From assembly GCA_025458585.1 (NCBI GenBank), contig JALOSD010000132.1, positions 1-5,128 on the forward strand: DNA of 5,128 nucleotides, written 5' to 3'. The translations under genes and the position numbers were made by a program. Below the pieces are notes generated by a model. That model did no database searches. It saw nothing but the letters and a program-made list of their open reading frames with translations, and had not been told where the DNA came from. Of the stretch, positions 1 through 5,128 are shown one piece after another (the first letter of the stretch is position 1; each line of letters starts with the position of its first letter). This DNA comes from Burkholderiaceae bacterium (lineage in GTDB: Bacteria; Pseudomonadota; Gammaproteobacteria; Burkholderiales; Burkholderiaceae_C).

Positions 1-915
1 AAGCTCAACGAGGACCCGACCCTGGTCGACGAGCTCACGGCCGCGAGCCCGGCCTTCAAGGCGATGACCGAGAGCTTCAGCCTGCTGCCCTCGCTCGCGC
101 TGCAGGTGTGGTCGCCGCGCAGCCTGGCCGACCTCGGCTGGACACTGCCGAAGCCGGCGATGGTGGCGGGCGTCGAGCCGCTCGACATCTGGGCCGACAT
201 GTCGCAGACGCTGCGCTACGAGTCGCCCGACTCGGCGGCGAAATCCGTGCACTACCTCACCGGCGTGCTCCCGAGCGAGGCCTTCCGCCAGCCGCGCCGC
301 GCGCGCGGCACGCAGCGAGAGGCCGAACTCGCGCTGACCCGGACCTGCCAGGACTGGCTCGCGAGCCAGGGCCCGCGCCTGTGGCCGAAGGCGGTCACGG
401 CCGACGGCCGCTTCGATTGGGACGTGCTGCTCGCCGATGCGAGCGTCACCGGCCCGGCGCGCGTGCAACAGCAATACGTGCGCGCCAACGTGAGCCCGGC
501 CGAGTGCTGCGTGGTGTCGGCGGCCGGGAAGACACGACACCGGTTGAAAGCCGGCGCCTCGGGCTTCGCGAACCTCACGCTCGCGGGCACCTGGGTCGAC
601 ACCGGCTTCAACACCGAGTGCATCGAGGCAGCAGTGATGAGCGGCATGCAGGCCGCGCGGGCGGTCTGCGGCTCCCCGCAGCGGGTGATCGGCGAGGACT
701 TGCTGCAGCAGCCCGGGCACGGGCTCGGGCCGCTTGCGCCGCCGCTGCAGTGCCTCGAGCGGGTCGGGCAAGCGGTTGCGCAGCGCCTGCCGGGCCTGCA
801 GGGGCTACAGGGCCTGCAGGGCGTTCAGGCCGCCCGGGGCCTTTTGCGCTGCGCGTTCGGCGCCAGGCAGCCTCAGGGCCAAGAAGTCCAAGATCACCAA
901 GGGGCACGGCCATGA
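1..915 (+). CDS. FAD-dependent oxidoreductase, C-terminal part (5' end outside window)
   Basis: The frame is open from the first base to TGA at 913-915, giving 304 visible residues of a protein whose N-terminus and dinucleotide-binding fold lie upstream. Visible residues 1-225 align by eye with residues ~484-695 of the next gene's product: WADM (64-67 here, 528-531 there), Y-x-R-x-N-V (159-164 / 628-633), TRHRL (178-182 / 648-652) and the C-terminal FAD-binding segment N-L-x-L-A-G-x-W-V-x-T-G-x-N-x-x-C-x-E-A-A. This makes it an amine-oxidase/desaturase-like flavoprotein (COG3349-like from memory), presumably a cytosolic or membrane-associated redox enzyme; the substrate is unknown. An Asp normally follows LAG in this motif, but here it is Thr197 (LAGTW). 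After the homologous part comes a tail of ~75 residues with a GLQ repeat (265-276) and no ADC-like domain, unlike the paralogue. The stop overlaps the next start, so the two genes are probably one operon. An internal ATG at 64 is not the real start, because homology extends upstream of it. Confidence 0.9.
   Translation, partial: KLNEDPTLVDELTAASPAFKAMTESFSLLPSLALQVWSPRSLADLGWTLPKPAMVAGVEPLDIWADMSQTLRYESPDSAAKSVHYLTGVLPSEAFRQPRRARGTQREAELALTRTCQDWLASQGPRLWPKAVTADGRFDWDVLLADASVTGPARVQQQYVRANVSPAECCVVSAAGKTRHRLKAGASGFANLTLAGTWVDTGFNTECIEAAVMSGMQAARAVCGSPQRVIGEDLLQQPGHGLGPLAPPLQCLERVGQAVAQRLPGLQGLQGLQGVQAARGLLRCAFGARQPQGQEVQDHQGARP
793..828 (+). repeat. Four tandem 9-bp units encoding (GLQ)3-GVQ
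   Basis: Four in-frame 9-bp units with consensus GGCCTGCAG (GGCCTGCAG, GGGCTACAG, GGCCTGCAG, GGCGTTCAG) encode GLQ-GLQ-GLQ-GVQ in the tail of the first oxidoreductase. The unit length keeps the reading frame, so expansion or contraction by slippage would not break the gene. The tail around it has no counterpart in the paralogue. Confidence 0.85.
899..904 (+). promoter_or_regulatory. Ribosome binding site for the fusion gene
   Basis: AAGGGG lies 7 nt before ATG 912, inside the 3' end of the upstream gene. It resembles the AAGGAG Shine-Dalgarno core and supports ATG 912 as the start. Together with the ATGA stop/start overlap at 912-915 it suggests translational coupling. Confidence 0.55.
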
Positions 916-3833
916 ACCGCCACGATGCACGCAAGAGGGTCGCCGTGCTCGGCGGGGGCGTCGGCGCCGTGGTGGCGGCGTTCGAGCTGACGCAGGAGCC
1001 CGGCTGGCAGGACAAATATGAGATCACCATCTACCAGCTCGGCTGGCGCCTGGGCGGCAAGGGCGCGAGCGGGCGGGATCGCGACCGGGGCAATCGCATC
1101 CTCGAGCACGGGCTGCATATCTGGGGCGGCTTCTACGACAACGCTTTCCGCGCCATGCGGGCCGCCTACGAGGCGGCCGACCGCGGGCCCGAGGTGCCGA
1201 TCCGCACCGTCGAGCAGGCCTTCACGCCGGTCAACGAGGTCTACCTGTCCGACCTGCACGAGGACCAGCCTCACATCTGGCGCATCGACTTCCCCGAGAA
1301 CGACGAGGTGCCGGGCACCGGGGGCGTACTGCTGACGCCGCGGGCCTTCCTGCAGGAGATGCTGGAGGGCCTGCGCGAGCTGATCGATCGCTTTCCCCTG
1401 GGCCCGCCGGCCGGGGTCGCCGGCCTGCTCGCGGCGCTGCCTGCGGAGCTGGCCCAGATCCTGCCGCGCGCCGAATGGACGCGCCACCCGACGCACCTGC
1501 ACGCGGCGGCAGCGATCGCCGCCAGGCTGCCCGTGGCCGGCCCCATCGGGCCGCTGCACCGGCTGCTGCACTGGCTGCTGCACGAGTTCCACGCCCACCT
1601 CGAGCGCCACCGCGAGGGCGCTTCGCTCAACCCGACGATGACCACGGTGCACGCGACGCTGGAGATCGGCGCCGCCTGCGCCAAGGGCATGATCGCCGAC
1701 CGCGTACTGCAGGATGGCTTCGACCCGCTCGACGACCAGGAGTGGAGCGCCTGGGTGATGAAGCACGGCGCGTCGCGAAAGGCCTTGGAGTCGGCCGCCG
1801 GACGGTGCGCCTACGACTACGTCTTCGGGCTTCGCGGCGGCATCACCCGCTTCGAGGATCGCGCGGTCGCCGCCGGCGCCGCGATGCGGGCGATGCTGCG
1901 CCTGCTGTTCACCTACAAGGGCTCGCTGTTCTTCAAGCTCAACGCCGGGATGGGCGACATCGTCTTCGCGCCCTTCTACGAGGCGATGAAGGCCCGCGGC
2001 GTGAAGTTCCGCTTCTTCCACCGGGTGACCGACCTGGGTCTGAGTGCCGACGGGCGGCAGATCGAGACGATCTCGATCAACCGGCAGGCGACGCCGAAGC
2101 AAGGCGACGAGTACCGTCCGCTGTTCACGACGCCCGAAGGCCTGCCGTGCTGGCCGTCGACGCCGCTGTTCGACCAGCTCGACGAAGGCGACGAACTCCA
2201 GCGGCGCGGGATCGACCTGGAGAGTTACTGGTCCGACTGGAAGGGTGAAGACCTGCCGCCGCTGCGGCGCGGCGAGGACTTCGACCTCGTCGTGCTCGGC
2301 ATCTCGCTCGGGGCCTTGCCCTACCTGACTCAGGACCTCGTGCGCCGCCTGCCGCCCTGGAAGGCGATGGTCGACCGGGTGCGGTGCGTGGCGACGCAGG
2401 CGATGCAGTTCTGGTTCAAGCCGCCGCTGGCCGAGCTCGGCTGGCCCGACCCCAGCGGGGTGCTGACGGCTTACTACGAGCCCATGGACACCTGGGCCGA
2501 CATGACCTTCCTGCTGCCGCGCGAGACTTGGGGGCCCGACGGCCCGGGCCAGATCTCCTACTTCTGTTCGCCTTTTCACCCGACTGAGCCGCCGCCGGCG
2601 CCGGCCGCCGGCCGCGCGCCGAGCGACTACGGGGCCCGCCAGCTCGCGGCCGTGAAGGCCGGCGTGGGGCCGTGGCTCGACCAGCGCTTGCCGCAGATCC
2701 TGCCCGACACGGCGGGCCGGGGGGGCAGCTTCGACCGCGGCCTGCTGTTCGCCCCCGGCGCGAAGACCGACGCCGAGCGGCTCGACGCGCAGTACTTCCG
2801 CGTCAACGTCGATCCGCCGTCAGAGCTCTACGTGCAGTCGCTGCCCGGCAGCACGCGCCACCGGCTGGCCGCCGACGGCAGCGGCGTCGACAACCTCTTT
2901 CTCGCCGGCGACTGGGTACGCACCGGGATCAACGCCGGCTGCGTCGAGGCAGCCGCAATGGCGGGGCTGCAGGCGGCGCGCGCGATCAGCGGCCGCCACA
3001 TTCCGATCGTCGGCGAGCGCGACCTCGCCGATTCGCCGTTGGCGGCGCAGAACGCGCCGCTGCCCTGGTCGCTGGCCTACGCCGAGGGCGAGGCCGCGGC
3101 GGCCGTGGTCACGCTGGCGCTGCCGGCGCACGAGGTCGCGAAGCTGCTGCCGGCGGGCGTCGAGCTGATGGCGCAGACGCAGACCCCGCCGGGTACGCAC
3201 CCGGTTGGCCTCATCTTCGCCGAACAGCACGGGGTTCGCCCCAACCTGCTGCCCTTCGGCGGCATGACCTACCGCGAGTGCGCCATCGCCGTGCCCTTCG
3301 TGACCCTCGCGGGCGGATCGGCAGGCACGCAGCCGTTGATGGTGCTGCCGGCGCTCTACCTCGACCGCGTGCTGCCCACGCTGGCCGGCCGGGTGATGTA
3401 CGGCTACCGCAAGCACCTCGCGCGTGTAAGCGGCTCCGCGCCGATGCAACGCGTGCGCACGCTGTTCGGCGCGACGGTGCTGGCGGCGCAGCTCGACGCC
3501 GCCGGCGCTGTCGGCTCCAACTACGACTACGAGAACCTGGGGCCCGTGCGCGCGATGATGGACCAGCCCATCGTCACCCACGACCCGCTGCGCGGCTGGC
3601 TGTTCTCGTTCATGGACTACCGCTTCGAGCAGGCTCGCATCACGCCGCTGCGCGGGACGGTCATGGTGGGCGCGGGGGTGCTCGGCAACCCGTCGGCGGC
3701 GACGCTGGACGTGGACTCGGTGCTCACGGCTCCGGGCGGCGCCTTCCGCTTCGACGGCGGCTGGACACTGACCAACCCGCTCGAGAGCCATGCGCTCGAG
3801 GGCCAGATCGCGCGCAGGAAGCGGTCGACCTGA
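912..3833 (+). CDS. FAD-dependent oxidoreductase fused to an acetoacetate-decarboxylase-like domain
   Basis: The product is 973 residues. Residues 10-26 form a Rossmann dinucleotide-binding motif (GGGVGA at 14-19; the third Gly of GxGxxG is Ala19). GWRLGGKG and EHGLHIWGGFY follow, as in the COG3349-like amine-oxidase/desaturase-type flavoproteins. A GMGD segment (346-349) resembles the conserved glycine motif of carotenoid desaturases, and NLFLAGDW with Asp667 is the C-terminal FAD-binding motif. Residues ~186-235 form a histidine-rich helical insert. From ~716 to ~965 the chain matches the ADC superfamily: Y-R-E-C with Glu789, then G-R-V-M-Y-G-Y-R-K-H-L-A, whose Lys834 sits where ADC has its Schiff-base lysine and His835 where it has a second lysine. 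Start choice: ATG 912 has a ribosome binding site, and the Rossmann motif begins nine residues later; the open frame back to 108 is the upstream gene in another frame. No signal peptide or clear transmembrane segment is seen. Oxidation coupled to a Schiff-base step (decarboxylation, dehydration or aldol type) is inferred; the substrate is unknown. Confidence 0.93.
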   Translation: MNRHDARKRVAVLGGGVGAVVAAFELTQEPGWQDKYEITIYQLGWRLGGKGASGRDRDRGNRILEHGLHIWGGFYDNAFRAMRAAYEAADRGPEVPIRTVEQAFTPVNEVYLSDLHEDQPHIWRIDFPENDEVPGTGGVLLTPRAFLQEMLEGLRELIDRFPLGPPAGVAGLLAALPAELAQILPRAEWTRHPTHLHAAAAIAARLPVAGPIGPLHRLLHWLLHEFHAHLERHREGASLNPTMTTVHATLEIGAACAKGMIADRVLQDGFDPLDDQEWSAWVMKHGASRKALESAAGRCAYDYVFGLRGGITRFEDRAVAAGAAMRAMLRLLFTYKGSLFFKLNAGMGDIVFAPFYEAMKARGVKFRFFHRVTDLGLSADGRQIETISINRQATPKQGDEYRPLFTTPEGLPCWPSTPLFDQLDEGDELQRRGIDLESYWSDWKGEDLPPLRRGEDFDLVVLGISLGALPYLTQDLVRRLPPWKAMVDRVRCVATQAMQFWFKPPLAELGWPDPSGVLTAYYEPMDTWADMTFLLPRETWGPDGPGQISYFCSPFHPTEPPPAPAAGRAPSDYGARQLAAVKAGVGPWLDQRLPQILPDTAGRGGSFDRGLLFAPGAKTDAERLDAQYFRVNVDPPSELYVQSLPGSTRHRLAADGSGVDNLFLAGDWVRTGINAGCVEAAAMAGLQAARAISGRHIPIVGERDLADSPLAAQNAPLPWSLAYAEGEAAAAVVTLALPAHEVAKLLPAGVELMAQTQTPPGTHPVGLIFAEQHGVRPNLLPFGGMTYRECAIAVPFVTLAGGSAGTQPLMVLPALYLDRVLPTLAGRVMYGYRKHLARVSGSAPMQRVRTLFGATVLAAQLDAAGAVGSNYDYENLGPVRAMMDQPIVTHDPLRGWLFSFMDYRFEQARITPLRGTVMVGAGVLGNPSAATLDVDSVLTAPGGAFRFDGGWTLTNPLESHALEGQIARRKRST

Positions 3834-3965
3834 CGCCCAAGCCGCCCTGTCGAACACGACGCTCGCACGCGACACCAGTCCATGAACATCTAGACTTGGT
3901 TGCTCGACCTCGCCGCTTGCGACGGCCTGCCCCCCGGAGCTCGTTCTCGAAACCGCTGGCTGGCC

Positions 3966-3979
3966 TTCGAACTTCGAAC
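3966..3979. repeat. Tandem 7-bp repeat TTCGAAC x2
   Basis: TTCGAAC is repeated back to back about 130 bp after the fusion gene stop. Each unit contains the palindrome TTCGAA. This is seen directly; a function such as protein binding is not supported by anything else, and chance is possible. Confidence 0.4.
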
Positions 3980-4322
3980 GTCTGGTCCGGGCCGGTGACC
4001 CGTCGCTTGCGCGATCCGCTTCGACGATCAGCTACGGGTCGCTATGGATAGCTTTGCATACGACGCCTTTGCATCGTCGAGTCCTGCACGGGGGTCGGGG
4101 ACGTGAGTTCGACGCTACGGGCAGCAGTCACCCAGCGCTCAGGTCGCCGCGCAACTGAGATCGTTGAATGAGTGAAGGAACGGCTGCTGCACAGGCGACG
4201 GGCGCCATGTGGGCGTCGACTGTCGATAACGGGTCGAAGGGACCGTTCGCCCGCCGGGCCTGACAGCATGGCAGGCGATCGCTTCCGAGCGCTCACGGGC
4301 GCGTTCGACCAGGCTGTTTTCG

Positions 4323-4334
4323 ACGTCATGACGT
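4323..4334. repeat. Perfect 12-bp palindrome ACGTCATGACGT
   Basis: ACGTCATGACGT equals its own reverse complement and lies in the non-coding stretch. Its size fits an operator for a dimeric regulator, but no promoter elements or regulated gene start are visible close by, so the role is open. Confidence 0.4.
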
Positions 4335-4382
4335 GAAGACGACGGAGAGCCTTCCCGTGCCCGGGGCCCGCGCTCGCGGTGC

Positions 4383-4622
4383 TCAGCACCTCGTCCTTCG
4401 CCCGCACGGACCTGGCAGGGCAGGACGCTCGAATGCTGCCGCTGATCGCCGGGTGCTCGAAGAGCCGCGCCAAGTGCCCTGGATCAGCTGCGTGGCCTGG
4501 GGTGCCAGCTTGACATGGCGCCGCACGACCTCGACCAAGGGATCGATATCGATGTTCAACAACAGCGCCGAAGAGGCATGGAGCGTTGCAGCCTCTGCGT
4601 GCTTGCGGGCGGGGTTCATGGC
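4383..4622 (-). pseudogene. Possible decayed coding fragment, unrecognised
   Basis: Read on the minus strand from ATG 4620-4622, the first ~50 codons have mostly G or C in third position and a protein-like pattern (alternating hydrophobic and charged residues, including LLLNIDIDPLVEVVRRH). The frame then turns into a Ser/Arg-rich string before TGA at 4383, while another minus-strand frame continues with high third-position G+C from about 4480 downwards. This could be an old gene broken by a frameshift, or chance in GC-rich DNA. No family is recognised and no upstream ribosome binding site stands out. Confidence 0.2.
4542..4553. repeat. Perfect 12-bp palindrome ATCGATATCGAT
   Basis: ATCGATATCGAT is self-complementary and is the most AT-rich short stretch nearby. 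It lies inside the possible decayed minus-strand fragment, where it would simply encode N-I-D-I-D, so it may be a codon effect rather than a binding site. Confidence 0.35.
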
Positions 4623-4748
4623 ACCGAGGCTGCAAGCTTCACCCGAAAGACTCGAAGCTCGAGAAACGGCACTGGCGCGAGGCACTGGGTTGCGATGCCG
4701 GCGAAGAAGGATGGGGGTCCTTTAGGCGGCGTCACGGTCCACTCGCTG

Positions 4749-4769
4749 CGCTCGCTGGCCGAGCGAGCG
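4749..4769. other. Hairpin with 7-bp GC stem
   Basis: CGCTCGC and GCGAGCG form a perfect 7-bp inverted repeat around a 7-nt loop. No T-run follows on either strand, so it is not a standard intrinsic terminator. It lies about 135 bp beyond the metallohydrolase stop. Confidence 0.35.
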
Positions 4770-4868
4770 TTCGCCTGAGCCACGAACACCTCCACCCTCG
4801 TGCAGAGACTCTGGGAATGCTGCGAGGTCCTGCGCGACTCGTTACCCAGGCGTCCGTCTGGCAGTTGT

Positions 4869-4888
4869 CGGCCACTCCTTCTTGGCCG
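4869..4888 (-). terminator. Weak candidate terminator hairpin after the metallohydrolase gene
   Basis: CGGCCA (4869-4874) pairs with TGGCCG (4883-4888) around an 8-nt loop, starting 15 nt past the stop codon of the minus-strand gene. The position suits a terminator, but no U-tract follows, so it may only stabilise the transcript end or be accidental. Confidence 0.25.
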
Positions 4889-4903
4889 CGAGGCGTCGTC
4901 ACC

Positions 4904-5128
4904 TCAAGCCGAGAAGATGAACCTGGTGCCGGTCGACGACCTCACGAACTTGGGCCCGAACTGGGCCTGGGCCATGCTGATGAACGCCTCGCCACTGCAG
5001 TGCATCGGAATGACGAAGTCGGGATTGAACGGCTTCAACCCGTCGATGGTCTGCTGGAGGTACGCCTCGGGATGCGGCGCGAGGTGGAAGCCACCCAGCA
5101 CCGCATGGACCTTGTCGATGCCGGAGAC
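4904..5128 (-). CDS. MBL-fold metallohydrolase (COG1237-like), C-terminal part
   Basis: The minus frame runs in open from the window edge (first visible residues VSGIDKVHAV) to TGA at 4904-4906, giving 74 residues; the N-terminal metal-binding HxHxDH region lies outside. The pattern is that of metallo-beta-lactamase-fold hydrolases of the COG1237 type, the group that includes archaeal dihydropterin-phosphate synthase-like proteins: GGFHL (12-16), a helix beginning Y-L-Q-Q-T-I, then PDFVIPMHCSG (36-46), FGPKF (57-61) and a final strand. His15 and His43 are the expected late metal-site residues, known from the family. The protein is probably soluble and zinc-dependent; the substrate is unknown. 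A GTG at 5101 is not the start, because conserved sequence continues upstream of it. The gene converges on the oxidoreductase pair across ~1.07 kb, so a shared transcript is unlikely. Confidence 0.88.
   Translation of the reverse strand, partial: VSGIDKVHAVLGGFHLAPHPEAYLQQTIDGLKPFNPDFVIPMHCSGEAFISMAQAQFGPKFVRSSTGTRFIFSA

Larger units (their letters stand above)
3834..4903. other. Long intergenic stretch without a convincing gene
   Basis: About 1.07 kb between the convergent fusion gene and metallohydrolase gene. By eye, G+C falls to about 60% in a sampled line (4141-4200), against about 77% in a sampled coding line (2341-2400), and no frame keeps a recognisable protein pattern throughout. 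ORFs of up to ~200 codons occur on both strands (for example minus 4042-4635, plus 4333-4725), but they overlap each other, are rich in Arg, Ser and Pro and show no family motif. Contents noted: a 7-bp tandem repeat (3966-3979), palindromes at 4323-4334 and 4542-4553, hairpins at 4749-4769 and 4869-4888, and a possible decayed coding fragment on the minus strand near 4383-4622. I see no tRNA, rRNA, CRISPR or insertion-sequence ends. Confidence 0.7.

Noticed and set aside
793..828. 9-bp repeats as a CRISPR or regulatory array
   Set aside because: The units are contiguous without spacers and fit codon triplets of the oxidoreductase tail.
108..911. In-frame 5' extension of the fusion gene back to 108
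   Set aside because: The same bases encode the conserved C-terminal half of the upstream paralogue in another frame, and the extension is Arg/Ala/Pro-rich with no motif. ATG 912 has a ribosome binding site and precedes the Rossmann fold directly.
894..2579. 561-codon ORF on the minus strand
   Set aside because: Antisense shadow of the FAD domain in GC-rich DNA; biased towards Arg, Gln, Val and Leu with no recognisable motif.
2820..3875. 351-codon minus-strand ORF
   Set aside because: Antisense shadow of the ADC-like domain, rich in Arg, His and Gln with no family signal.
3834..3960. Intrinsic terminator after the fusion gene
   Set aside because: I could not find a strong GC hairpin followed by a T-run; only short imperfect inverted repeats are present.
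2672..4051. 459-codon plus-strand ORF running past the fusion gene
   Set aside because: Arg/Ala/Gly-rich out-of-frame shadow of the ADC-like domain. The part beyond 3833 is just an open frame with no protein character.
4042..4635. 197-codon minus-strand ORF in the intergenic stretch
   Set aside because: Ser/Arg/Pro-rich, no motif, overlaps other equally unconvincing ORFs and changes character along its length; at best part of it belongs to a decayed fragment.
4333..4778. Plus-strand ORFs of 130 and 87 codons
   Set aside because: They overlap each other in different frames, have no ribosome binding site and no recognisable domain.

Overview
This GC-rich window (coding parts about 70-77% G+C by eye) looks like a proteobacterial chromosome, plausibly Burkholderiales; that placement is inferred from base composition and protein style, not from a marker gene. 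It holds three protein genes, two cut by the window edges, around one long stretch without a convincing gene.

Region 1 (1-3833, + strand) is a tightly coupled pair. The first gene, missing its 5' end, encodes the C-terminal part of an FAD/NAD(P)-binding oxidoreductase of the amine-oxidase/carotenoid-desaturase-like type (COG3349-like by recall). Its stop codon overlaps the ATG of the second gene (ATGA, 912-915). The second gene is complete: 973 residues joining a full FAD oxidoreductase of the same family (about residues 1-700) to an acetoacetate-decarboxylase-like (ADC-like) domain (about 716-965). The two oxidoreductases are clearly paralogous over their last ~210 shared residues. Only the second carries the ADC-like domain; the first ends in a short tail containing a GLQ repeat. 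Overlap and paralogy suggest they are made together and may act on the same or successive substrates, perhaps a hydrophobic metabolite. The substrate cannot be read from the sequence.

Region 2 (3834-4903) is about 1.07 kb with lower G+C and no ORF I can defend. It holds two perfect 12-bp palindromes, a 7-bp tandem repeat, some hairpins and a minus-strand stretch that looks like a decayed coding fragment. It separates the oxidoreductase pair from a convergent gene.

Region 3 (4904-5128, - strand) is the C-terminal 74 residues of an MBL-fold metallohydrolase of the COG1237 type, with GGFHL and PMHCSG motifs. It points towards the oxidoreductases and is probably a separate transcription unit.

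Most noteworthy are the oxidoreductase-ADC fusion, its tandem unfused paralogue with an Asp-to-Thr change in the C-terminal FAD motif, the Lys-His in place of Lys-Lys at the presumed ADC active site, and a histidine-rich helical insert in the fusion protein.
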